Shown here: positions 28,976 to 37,544 of the stretch, in pieces
How the letters are laid out: each line of letters starts with the position of its first letter
Numbering within the stretch: the first letter of the stretch is position 1
From: an uncultured Sphingorhabdus sp.
GTDB taxonomy: Bacteria > Pseudomonadota > Alphaproteobacteria > Sphingomonadales > Sphingomonadaceae
Length of the DNA stretch: 45,655 nucleotides
Direction: 5' to 3'
Assembly (NCBI GenBank): GCA_937944295.1
Contig: CALDZL010000044.1
Span: 1 to 45,655 of the forward strand
Position numbers and translations under genes: made by a program
The notes under the pieces: model-generated
What the model was told of the DNA's origin: nothing
Databases searched by the model: none
Seen by the model: only the letters and a program-made list of their open reading frames with translations

Positions 28976-31102
28976 TTAAAAACTGAATTTAGCTGATACT
29001 CTAAAGTCTCTGCCAGCCAGAGGCGCAAAGTCCTTGGTAAAGCTGGCTGCTCGGCGGCCAACAACATCAAAGATATTATTGGCTGATGCTATCAAAGTAA
29101 CACCAGTTTCTCGGCTAAATGGTTTCCATGATGCACTTAAATTTATAAATGTGAAACCCTCTGTCTCACTCTCAAAAGCAGCATTGCGTTCCTGATCTGC
29201 GAACCATTCGATCTCAGCGCGCACATTAATATTGTCGCTATTGGCTTCTAAACCACCAAGAATGCGAAGAGGCGGGATACGGGGTACTGCACCGCCGCCG
29301 TTTAAACTTGCATTGACATAATCCGCAACACCATCGATGGAGATTTTAAAATTGCCAGCATTGGCAATATCGGCCGCTCCTTGAAATTCAAAACCTACAA
29401 AATCAGCATCATTTTGAATGAATTGAAATTCGGGTAAGCCATCCTCTGTACCGCCTGTAGGGAGTTCAATAATGAAGTCGTCAATTAAATTAACATATCC
29501 TGTAAGCGATATTTGCCATGTTGGCTTTTCAACTCTTAGATATAATTCACCACCGTAAGATGTTTCTGTATCAAAATTAGGGTCCCCTATCTCAAATGTT
29601 GCTGTCGCAAGATGCGGCCCATTGGAGAATAATTCTTCAGGTGATGGTGCTCGTTCAGCCCGTGTCAGATTTAGGCCAAATTTCATGCTATCATCAACAT
29701 TATAACCTAGACCAAGGGCCGCGGAAAAACTTGTAAAGCTTCTATCAATACCAATTGATTGCGCCTCACTATCAACAAAGTCCAGACGCAGTGCACCCTC
29801 AATATCGATATTGTTCGATGATATTTCTTGGAGGGTGAAAATACCAAATTGATTGGTTTGGTTTGGTGGAACAAAAGCTTCTGCCCCTATTGCAGAGAAA
29901 TCACGATAGCTATATTGGATACCGCTTGCGCCGCGCCAGCCATTATTTTCGCTCTGAACCAATTCAATTCTAGTTTCAACGCCTTCATTATCAAACACAG
30001 TTCCTGGTTCACCAGGTGCTTCAAACTCGGTTTGCTGAAAGTCTGCATAAGCTGCTCGGATACGAATTTTTTCAAAAGCGCCTGAGAGGGTGATTTCACT
30101 GCGAAGATCGATTTTGACTTGATCCAATGCAATGGTTACGCCTTCACCTTCTTCCTCTTCTTCTCCACCTTCTTCCTCTTCTTCTGATACGTTTGGATTA
30201 TTGGGAACGCCATAATCACTATTGAGATAGCCAATGGAAGCGCCAAAGGTAATGCCATTCCCAAACCAATTAAAACCACCGCCTAAATTATAGGTTTCAC
30301 TTTGCGTATTAGGAATGATGCCATTTGTTTCGGAAAATTCAAGAATCTCAGCGGCTTCTTCTGTTTCCCCTGCGCTGACGGCATCCGCAGCAGTAGCGAT
30401 CTGTTGGGCTTGTAATTCAGGTGTCAGCAAATCACCACCGATTGAGAGATTATCACTATTGTTATAGCTACCATCGGTATGGATTACGAAGTTAGATGTG
30501 ATAGGAATATCAAGACTGGCAGAGTAGCTAAATTCATTGGCGGCTGTTGCGAATCCTGTTAATATATCAAGGTGATAATCTTCATCAGGAACAGAGCGCG
30601 GAATGCGTTTATCTAATGCGTTCACAGCTCCACCAATGGCGCCGCCGCCAAACAATAGAACAGCAGGACCCCGCAGAACTTCGATACGATCAAGAAGCAG
30701 AGGATCAACGGATACACCATGATCTGGCGATGTTGTCGATACATCAATAGTGCCTAATCCATCATTTAAGACCAATATACGCGGTCCTTGTAAACCGCGA
30801 AGAATAGGGCGTGAAGCCCCAGGCGTAAAGCTTGTGGCTGAAACGCCAGGTAATTTTGTAAGAATATCACCGATTTGAGGTCTTGTTTCACGGGTTAAAT
30901 CATCACCTGATAAAACGGAAGTGCCTGCTAATATATTGAATTCATCAAAAAACGGCGCTGTTACAATAATTGATTGATCGGTATGAAAATCATCACTGGA
31001 AGAATTTTCTGTATTTGATTGAGTTTCTTGAGCATGAAGAGAAGGGCTGAAGCTATAGGTTAATAGAGCGATTAATGATACAGATATATATAGAGATTTC
31101 AT
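28976..31102 (-). CDS. TonB-dependent receptor (ZnuD-like architecture, possible metal uptake)
   Basis: Plug 'IGDILTKLPGVSATSFTPGASRPILRGLQGPRILVLNDGLGTIDVSTTSPDHGVSVDPLLLDRIEVLRGPAVLLFGGGAIGGAVNALDKRIP'; barrel; C-terminal 'AGRDFRVSAKFSF'. Zinc assignment is inference. Confidence 0.88.
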   Translation of the reverse strand: MKSLYISVSLIALLTYSFSPSLHAQETQSNTENSSSDDFHTDQSIIVTAPFFDEFNILAGTSVLSGDDLTRETRPQIGDILTKLPGVSATSFTPGASRPILRGLQGPRILVLNDGLGTIDVSTTSPDHGVSVDPLLLDRIEVLRGPAVLLFGGGAIGGAVNALDKRIPRSVPDEDYHLDILTGFATAANEFSYSASLDIPITSNFVIHTDGSYNNSDNLSIGGDLLTPELQAQQIATAADAVSAGETEEAAEILEFSETNGIIPNTQSETYNLGGGFNWFGNGITFGASIGYLNSDYGVPNNPNVSEEEEEGGEEEEEGEGVTIALDQVKIDLRSEITLSGAFEKIRIRAAYADFQQTEFEAPGEPGTVFDNEGVETRIELVQSENNGWRGASGIQYSYRDFSAIGAEAFVPPNQTNQFGIFTLQEISSNNIDIEGALRLDFVDSEAQSIGIDRSFTSFSAALGLGYNVDDSMKFGLNLTRAERAPSPEELFSNGPHLATATFEIGDPNFDTETSYGGELYLRVEKPTWQISLTGYVNLIDDFIIELPTGGTEDGLPEFQFIQNDADFVGFEFQGAADIANAGNFKISIDGVADYVNASLNGGGAVPRIPPLRILGGLEANSDNINVRAEIEWFADQERNAAFESETEGFTFINLSASWKPFSRETGVTLIASANNIFDVVGRRAASFTKDFAPLAGRDFRVSAKFSF
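30145..30185. repeat. 21-bp tandem duplication in the TonB receptor encoding an acidic EEEEEGG/EEEEEGEG tract
   Basis: CACCTTCTTCCTCTTCTTCT occurs at 30145-30164 and again at 30166-30185; minus strand encodes SEEEEEGGEEEEEGEG. Confidence 0.92.
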
Positions 31103-31162
31103 TATATGTGCGACCTTCTGATTATAATTTGGGGTGCGTTAAAGAGAATATTTATCATAACA

Positions 31163-31178
31163 TAACGTTATAACGTTA
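31163..31178. promoter_or_regulatory. Perfect 16-bp palindrome between divergent TonB receptor and cysK; candidate metalloregulator (Zur/Fur-like) operator
   Basis: TAACGTTATAACGTTA is its own reverse complement, about 60 bp upstream of the receptor start codon, surrounded by further GTTAT/ATAAC half-site-like words. Confidence 0.5.
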
Positions 31179-31290
31179 CCGCGTAAGTTATATGTTATAC
31201 TATATCAAGAAAAAACTATCTTCTAATTTAAAAATTTTGTCCGGAGGAATTACCCTTGTCTGGACATTGATTGAGCATTAAACCCACATT

Positions 31291-32280
31291 ATGATAAATA
31301 AAAATAGCTTAGAATTAATTGGCGGCACTCCATTGTTACGACTCGACGGACCCAGTCAACAAAGCGGTGCAGAGATTTATGCTAAATGTGAATTTGTAAA
31401 TCCAGGCGCGTCAGTAAAAGATAGAGCTGCATTGTACATTATCCGTGATGCAGAAGCACAAGGATCACTGAAACCTGGCGGAACAATTGTTGAGGGTACT
31501 GCAGGAAATACAGGTATTGGGATAACATTGGTAGCGAATGCTTTGGGTTATAAAAGCGTGATAGTAATGCCAGAAACGCAATCCCAAGAAAAAATGGATA
31601 CTCTACGTGCTTTGGGGGCCAAATTGGTTTTGGTGCCTGCTGCGCCTTACGCCAATCCAGGGCATTTTGTTCATACATCGCGCCGAATAGCAGAGGAGAC
31701 TGAAAATGCGATTTGGGCTAATCAATTTGACAATATAGCCAATAGACGTGCGCATATTGAAACGACAGCCATGGAAATATGGCAGCAAACAGAAGGCAAA
31801 ATTGATGGATTTACTTGTGCTGCTGGCACAGGTGGTACCATTGCAGGTGTGGCACTTGGGCTTAAAGAAAAAAATGAAACCATCAAAATAGCCTTAACTG
31901 ACCCATATGGAGCGGCATTATATCATTATTTTGCAAATGGAGAGTTGAAATCAGAAGGTTCTTCAGTGGCTGAGGGAATTGGGCAGGGGCGAATAACCGC
32001 AAATTTAGAAGGAGCTCCAATTGACACACAATATAGGGTTTCCGATGAGGAAGGAATGGAATGGGTCAGGCGGTTATTGGTCGAAGAGGGTTTATGTTTA
32101 GGTCTCTCATCGGGCATTAATGTCGCTGGTGCTGTTGCTTTGGGAAAAGAATTGGGTAAAGGTAGCAAGATTGTTACGATATTATGTGATACGGGGTTGC
32201 GTTATTTATCTACACTCTACAATCCAGAATGGATGATGAGCAAAGGCCTCAAGCCTCTGCCATGGCTATCGAATAATTAG
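31291..32280 (+). CDS. cysK: Cysteine synthase A
   Basis: 'NPGASVKDRAALYII' (PLP Lys), 'EGTAGNTGIGI', 'CAAGTGGTIAGVA', 'LGLSSGINVAGAVAL'. Confidence 0.93.
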   Translation: MINKNSLELIGGTPLLRLDGPSQQSGAEIYAKCEFVNPGASVKDRAALYIIRDAEAQGSLKPGGTIVEGTAGNTGIGITLVANALGYKSVIVMPETQSQEKMDTLRALGAKLVLVPAAPYANPGHFVHTSRRIAEETENAIWANQFDNIANRRAHIETTAMEIWQQTEGKIDGFTCAAGTGGTIAGVALGLKEKNETIKIALTDPYGAALYHYFANGELKSEGSSVAEGIGQGRITANLEGAPIDTQYRVSDEEGMEWVRRLLVEEGLCLGLSSGINVAGAVALGKELGKGSKIVTILCDTGLRYLSTLYNPEWMMSKGLKPLPWLSNN

Positions 32281-32287
32281 CAAGGAT

Positions 32288-32641
32288 ATGAGTATGTCAA
32301 CAGCACAGCCAATACCGATATGGCAAAGATTGCAGGTTGCAATGATAGGTTTAATCATTGTGTTTTTAGCAATATTCGGTGCAAATGCTTTAATCGATCA
32401 AGCCAGTGACGAACCAGATTTAGCAGATGTGAATTTGCAACAAGATATAGCAGAGACTGGCGTGGAAGATGTAGTGGGTGAAACCCCATCAGAGCCGCTT
32501 GTTGAATTGGGGGTGACGCCTGTTCCAAAAGAAGATGGAAATATTCAGTCAGCAAATGTAGCAGAACCTGGAGCTAACCCTGTTACAGCAGATGAATTAG
32601 AAGCGTTAGTAGATGAAAGTGAACTGGGCGATGGTGAGTGA
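32288..32641 (+). CDS. Hypothetical single-pass membrane protein with acidic C-terminal tail
   Basis: TM helix 'VAMIGLIIVFLAIFGANAL' then Asp/Glu/Pro-rich tail; open frame close behind cysK. Confidence 0.6.
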   Translation: MSMSTAQPIPIWQRLQVAMIGLIIVFLAIFGANALIDQASDEPDLADVNLQQDIAETGVEDVVGETPSEPLVELGVTPVPKEDGNIQSANVAEPGANPVTADELEALVDESELGDGE

Positions 32642-32680
32642 AATGTTAGCTGAGTATTTCTGACAAAAGGATGCTCTAAC

Positions 32681-33430
32681 ATGCCAGTTAAATGGATAAT
32701 AATTTTACTAGCATTTCTTAGCTTAATTATTGGTATATCAACCTATTTTGTTTTGGATAATAGTAGACCTATTAACAAATTGGCATTAATGTCTTCCATT
32801 CCGCTTGGCCTAGGTGAGGTGAATGTTGAACAAATGGTGCGTGGCGAGAGCAATCCCTCGGCAGCCTATATCTCGCTAAAGAAGCATTATGATATTATAT
32901 TAATAGATGCGATTGATGATAGATTATCGCAAGTTAACCTGTTGCTATTAGCGCAAGCTAGGCCTTTGTCTGGTCCAGAACTTGTTGCACTGGATAAATG
33001 GGTTAGAAAAGGTGGCCAAATAATAATATTATCAGATGCAGCTTTGCAATGGCCTAGTGATTATGCATTAGGCGACAAGAGACGCCCAATATACACATCT
33101 CTTTTATCTCCACTCTTTGCTTATTGGGGCTTAGAACAATTATTATTGGTAGAAGAGATTGAAGAACATTCAATCGCTCTAGGTGATTATAGCATAAATA
33201 CCGTAACACCTAGCGAATGGGTACTAATTGAGACCGATAGTCAAAATGTGGATTGCACCTTAAATAATAATAGGTTTGAAGCCAATTGCCGTGTGGGAAA
33301 AGGCAGGGCTATTTTAATTGGCGATAGTGATTTTATCCATGACCGTCATTGGCAGAGTTATTATGGCGAAGATGATAATATGTTATATCTGCTTCATAAG
33401 CTACAATTACTCACCAATTTAGGTGAGTGA
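32681..33430 (+). CDS. Membrane-anchored DUF4350/GldG-like protein
   Basis: N-terminal TM, 'LSGPELVALDKWVRKGGQIIILSDAALQWPS', 'GRAILIGDSDFIHD', resembling DUF4350/GldG-type alpha/beta domains. Confidence 0.65.
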   Translation: MPVKWIIILLAFLSLIIGISTYFVLDNSRPINKLALMSSIPLGLGEVNVEQMVRGESNPSAAYISLKKHYDIILIDAIDDRLSQVNLLLLAQARPLSGPELVALDKWVRKGGQIIILSDAALQWPSDYALGDKRRPIYTSLLSPLFAYWGLEQLLLVEEIEEHSIALGDYSINTVTPSEWVLIETDSQNVDCTLNNNRFEANCRVGKGRAILIGDSDFIHDRHWQSYYGEDDNMLYLLHKLQLLTNLGE

Positions 33431-33457
33431 AATAGTATATCAGCATTTCCATAGTTT

Positions 33458-33469
33458 GGGATTTTATGG
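33458..33469 (+). promoter_or_regulatory. GGGATTTTATGG copy 1 (forward), candidate MraZ-type half-site pair
   Basis: TTGGGATTTTATGGAG; identical 12-mer to the reverse copies at 33654 and 33675. Confidence 0.45.
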
Positions 33470-33653
33470 AGTTAATCAGGGTGAGCCCTTATTTCGGCCA
33501 ATTACTGATTATTTTGTCGTCAAAAATATACAACTTTTATAGTAAAAGCACCATTATATTGCTGTGAGAGCCATTTAACATGCAATTGAATATTTTTTTT
33601 CACTGCATTTTACATTACAAACCAGATACTTAGTAAGTTATCTATATGTTTTC

Positions 33654-33686
33654 CCATAAAATCCCTCTTTTCAACCATAAAATCCC
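33654..33686 (-). promoter_or_regulatory. Two direct copies of GGGATTTTATGG (reverse orientation) 21 bp apart upstream of mraZ
   Basis: CCATAAAATCCC at 33654-33665 and 33675-33686; GGGA/TGGG words recur at about 10-11 bp spacing. Confidence 0.6.
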
Positions 33687-33787
33687 TTGATATAAGCAAC
33701 CAATAATAGGGGTAGATTCAACCATCATGCGTTTATTCGTTTTTTGCGGTCATACAGGTTGTCCGTAAATGGAAGAGTTTTGCCCAA

Positions 33788-34297
33788 ATGAAATTGGGTG
33801 GAATTGTGAGTGAATTAATTGTCTATGGTGGATCGGGGCTGTCGAACGTCGACGGCAAAGGCCGCACGACAATACCATCTGAAATTCGTAAAAGTGTAGA
33901 AACCAGCAGTGCTGGCAACATGGTGTGTATAGCAAGGCATTCAAAACATAAATGTCTTGTTGGGTTTGGTCGTATGGAACGTACTAAGCTGCGCAGTGAT
34001 ATTGAGAGGCAATGGGATAGCGCTATTAGTCGTGGTGATGAATTTGATCGTGAGCTCGCTGGAATTACGTCATCATCAATATTTGAAACTGTATTTGAAC
34101 CTAGTGGTCGTTTCGTTTTGCATCCCATGCTGAGGCATTTTGGCGGTATTGACGGACAATTGTTCATGTTTGGTGCAACAACGCATTTCATGCTCTGGAA
34201 TCCTGAAATATTCCTGAGTGAGGCTCCAGAAGAATATGCGCATGTACGTGAAGAGCTTGATTATTGGATTAATATTCACGGGAAAGGCGGTAAATAA
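33788..34297 (+). CDS. mraZ: Transcriptional regulator MraZ
   Basis: 'GSGLSNVDGKGRTTIPSEIRKSV' and first gene of the dcw cluster. Start may be ATG 33788 or GTG 33806. Confidence 0.9.
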   Translation: MKLGGIVSELIVYGGSGLSNVDGKGRTTIPSEIRKSVETSSAGNMVCIARHSKHKCLVGFGRMERTKLRSDIERQWDSAISRGDEFDRELAGITSSSIFETVFEPSGRFVLHPMLRHFGGIDGQLFMFGATTHFMLWNPEIFLSEAPEEYAHVREELDYWINIHGKGGK

Positions 34298-35259
34298 TGA
34301 AACAAGCACCGCATATTCCCGTTATGATTGAAGAGATCATCCGCTCCCTTGCTATCACCCCTAGCATGGATGTGGTGGACGGTACCTTTGGTGCAGGAGG
34401 TTATAGCGAGAGGTTTCTCGCTGCAGGCGCGCGCGTTTATGCGTTCGACCGTGATCCCGATGCGCAAGCCAGAGGCTCTGAACTCTCAGGCAGGTATGGA
34501 GGCATGTTTAGCTTTCATCCTGCCTGCTTTTCTTCAATGGATACAGAATTACATTCTATCGGTATTGAGTCTGTAGACGCAATTGTCCTAGATATTGGTG
34601 TTTCATCAATGCAGCTTGATCAAGCCGAGAGAGGTTTTTCGTTTCAGTCAGACGGGCCGCTTGACATGCGTATGTCGCAAGATGGTCAGAGTGCTGCTGA
34701 CTTTCTCAATGAAGCTAACGAAGAGACTATTGCAGATATTATATACAACTATGGTGATGAACGACGCTCGCGCCGAATTGCCAAATATATTGTTTCAAAT
34801 AGACCAATAGAGCGAACAGCGCAGTTGGCATCTATCGTCCGCAGGGCGGTAGGCTATCAAGCGGGTGCTCCCAAAGATCCTGCGACCCGGACATTTCAGG
34901 CAATTCGTATCCACATTAATCAAGAGTTAGAAGAACTCTCAAATGCTCTGGTTGCTGCAGAACGCCTATTAAGGCCTGGCGGGCAATTGATAGTAATTAC
35001 ATTTCATAGCCTTGAGGACCGTATTGTTAAAAAATTTATGCGTAGACATAGTGGTACTGAGGTTGGTGGGTCACGGCATATGCCAGTAACGAAACAAATA
35101 AATAAGGCTATGTTTTCACGCCCTGCAAAACCAATCAAAGCATCAAGTAAAGAAATCGCAATGAATCCGCGTGCTCGTTCCGCCACAATGCGGGTCGCGG
35201 TGCGCAACTCTATATCAGCTGTAAGGGATATGGCTGGAGTAAAGGCAAAAAGATTATGA
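34297..35259 (+). CDS. rsmH: 16S rRNA (cytosine(1402)-N(4))-methyltransferase
   Basis: 'HIPVMIEEII', 'VDGTFGAGGYSERFLAAGARVYAFDRDPDA', 'DIGVSSMQLDQAERGFSFQSDGPLDMRMS', 'ITFHSLEDRIVKKFM'. Confidence 0.97.
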   Translation: MKQAPHIPVMIEEIIRSLAITPSMDVVDGTFGAGGYSERFLAAGARVYAFDRDPDAQARGSELSGRYGGMFSFHPACFSSMDTELHSIGIESVDAIVLDIGVSSMQLDQAERGFSFQSDGPLDMRMSQDGQSAADFLNEANEETIADIIYNYGDERRSRRIAKYIVSNRPIERTAQLASIVRRAVGYQAGAPKDPATRTFQAIRIHINQELEELSNALVAAERLLRPGGQLIVITFHSLEDRIVKKFMRRHSGTEVGGSRHMPVTKQINKAMFSRPAKPIKASSKEIAMNPRARSATMRVAVRNSISAVRDMAGVKAKRL

Positions 35260-35801
35260 GCAGTTCTATCAACCCTCTAAAAAATTTTGGTTGGTTTGCG
35301 ATCCTTCTTCTGGTTGTGATGCTACTTTATCCTATGTCATTAAATGTAGCATCTTTGCGCGGAGATTTGGTGGCAATAGACAAGGATATTCTCTCAACAA
35401 AGAAGGAAATAAATTATTTACAGGCTGAGATAAAAGCCCGTGCTAATTTGCAGCAATTGGAAGAGTGGAATGAGCTTTTATATGGTTTTAAATCTCCTAC
35501 TGCAGACCAATTTGCAAATGGAGAGAAGGCACTTGCTAATCTCGGTCGAAAGGCTGAGAATATTAAGCCTATATTAGTTTCAGTAAATGAACTCTCGAAT
35601 GGAGAGAATCCTGCAGGTGTTATCGGTTCTCCTTTTGCTCCTTTAAAGCCAAAGGTAGAAGTTGATAAAAAGGTTGAAAATATAATCCAGTCAGAAGTTC
35701 ATGAAGAAGATGCACCAGCCAAAATTGCATCAATTGATGAATTATTGGACGAGATTGACAATATACAAACCGTTAAAAATACTAAAGAAGCTGAGGAATA
35801 G
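35256..35801 (+). CDS. ftsL: FtsL-like cell division protein
   Basis: Single TM followed by coiled-coil-like segment (SLRGDLVAIDKDILSTKKEINYLQAEIKARANLQQLEEWNE); located between rsmH and ftsI. Confidence 0.7.
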   Translation: MSSSINPLKNFGWFAILLLVVMLLYPMSLNVASLRGDLVAIDKDILSTKKEINYLQAEIKARANLQQLEEWNELLYGFKSPTADQFANGEKALANLGRKAENIKPILVSVNELSNGENPAGVIGSPFAPLKPKVEVDKKVENIIQSEVHEEDAPAKIASIDELLDEIDNIQTVKNTKEAEE

Positions 35802-35809
35802 GAATTTCT

Positions 35810-37540
35810 ATGACAGTATTGGTCGCAAGTTCTAGCCGATTAAGCCTTATACGTCAGACGCAAGCTGCTAGTAAAAAAGCATTTTGGCGTTTGCTTGTTA
35901 TCATGTTTCTATTCTTTTTATTTGTTATGCTAATTATTGCCAGATTGGCTAGTTTTGCAATATTCGGTGGGGCGCATGCATATGATGACATTTCATCAAC
36001 TTATATTCCTAAGCGTGGAGATATTGTTGATCGCAATGGTGAGCCTCTTGCCAGAACAATTGATGCATATGCAATTTGGTTAAATCCCAAAAAACTATTT
36101 GGGGATAAAAAAGATTTAGCAAAAAAATTACATGAAATATTTCCTGATACAGAGTCGGATGTATTTTTAAAAAAATTACAATCTAATCGGTCTACATATT
36201 TGCGAAAAAGAGCATTGCCATCCCAAGTAAAAAAGGTTCATGCTTTGGGAGAAATTGGAATTGAATTTCCTCGTGAAGCAGAACGTCTTTACCCCCAACA
36301 TGATCTAGCTGCGCATATATTGGGATTTGTCAATCAAGATGGTAAGGGTGTTTTGGGTATGGAAAATATCCTTAATGAACATCTTTCAAACCCAGAAACG
36401 CGATATGAACCAGTGCAATTATCTATTGACTCCAGAGTGCAAGCTGCTCTGGAAAGTGAATTGATGCGCGGTATTAAATCAACGGGTGCAAAAGGTGGTG
36501 CTGGCGTTATATTAAATGCTAATAATGGTGAAATTGTTGCCATGTCTACATTGCCGTCATTTAATCCAAATACTCCTAAATTCTATAATATACCCGAGAC
36601 ATATGATCTAACAAAAAATGGAAAAACGCCTTTAAGTCGACAGGTCAACAGTGTTACAAACCGTGTGTATGAACTAGGCTCTACCTTTAAGCCTCTTACA
36701 GTTGCAGCGGCCCTAGATGCTGGCACGGTGCGAGATTTAGCGATACGATATGATGCTACAAAATCTGTGAAAATCGATGGGCATAAAATTAGCGATACGC
36801 ATGCATCGCACCGATGGCTTAATGTGCCAGAGGCACTAGTACATAGTTCCAATATTGTTACAGCCCGTATTGCCGATAATCTTGGAAAAGAGAAAATGGA
36901 TATCATGCTCAGGAAACTTGGGTTTAATGAACGTCCTGTTGTAGAACTTGGTGAGAGAGCTAAGCCTTTATGGCCTAAAAATTGGGGGCGCGTTACCAAT
37001 ATGACGGTTGGTTATGGGCATGGTATTTCGGTTACACCTTTGCATTTGGCTTCTGCTTATGCAACTTTGGTGAATGGTGGGGTTTACCGCCCAACCACAT
37101 TATTAAAACGCAAAGAAGATGAAAAGATTACAGAGCATCGTGTATTTAAATCAGCCACGAGTGCGCGCATGCGTCAACTTTTGCGTATGATTGTGTCCGA
37201 TGGAACAGGCAAGAATGCTGATGCTAAAGGCTATCGTGTAGGTGGAAAAACAGGTTCAGCTGAGAAGCCTGCTGATGGTGGTTATGCGAAAAAATTATTA
37301 GTTTCTACATTTGCAGCAGCTTTTCCAATGGATGATCCGCAATATGTTGTCATTGCAATGGTGGATGAACCTTCGGGGACTGCTGCTACTAATTTTAATA
37401 GAACTGCTGGGTGGACGGCTGCCCCTATTGTTAAGAAATTGGTGCCGCGTATAGGACCTATGTTAAATATTATTCCTGATGAGCATCGCGATGTTGATGT
37501 TTCAGAATTATTACCATTATTGTGGAAAGCAAAGGGATAG
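35810..37540 (+). CDS. ftsI: Peptidoglycan transpeptidase FtsI (PBP3 class B)
   Basis: 'GSTFKPLT' (SxxK), 'HSSNIV' (SxN), 'GGKTGSAEK' (KTG); 'RGDIVDRNGEPLARTIDAYAIW'. Confidence 0.96.
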   Translation: MTVLVASSSRLSLIRQTQAASKKAFWRLLVIMFLFFLFVMLIIARLASFAIFGGAHAYDDISSTYIPKRGDIVDRNGEPLARTIDAYAIWLNPKKLFGDKKDLAKKLHEIFPDTESDVFLKKLQSNRSTYLRKRALPSQVKKVHALGEIGIEFPREAERLYPQHDLAAHILGFVNQDGKGVLGMENILNEHLSNPETRYEPVQLSIDSRVQAALESELMRGIKSTGAKGGAGVILNANNGEIVAMSTLPSFNPNTPKFYNIPETYDLTKNGKTPLSRQVNSVTNRVYELGSTFKPLTVAAALDAGTVRDLAIRYDATKSVKIDGHKISDTHASHRWLNVPEALVHSSNIVTARIADNLGKEKMDIMLRKLGFNERPVVELGERAKPLWPKNWGRVTNMTVGYGHGISVTPLHLASAYATLVNGGVYRPTTLLKRKEDEKITEHRVFKSATSARMRQLLRMIVSDGTGKNADAKGYRVGGKTGSAEKPADGGYAKKLLVSTFAAAFPMDDPQYVVIAMVDEPSGTAATNFNRTAGWTAAPIVKKLVPRIGPMLNIIPDEHRDVDVSELLPLLWKAKG

Positions 37541-37544
37541 ATAT

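Noticed and set aside
33478-33489. AGGG-tgag-CCCT mini hairpin after the DUF4350-like gene
   Set aside because: Only 4 bp and no following T-run, so not convincing as a terminator.
33431-33787. Possible structured RNA gene (e.g. rnpB) in the long gap before mraZ
   Set aside because: The gap is AT-rich and I see no RNase P consensus such as GAGGAAAGTCCGGGC; the repeats are better explained as protein-binding sites.
36583-36999. 138-aa minus-strand ORF opposite ftsI
   Set aside because: Antisense of the transpeptidase domain; no domain match recognised.
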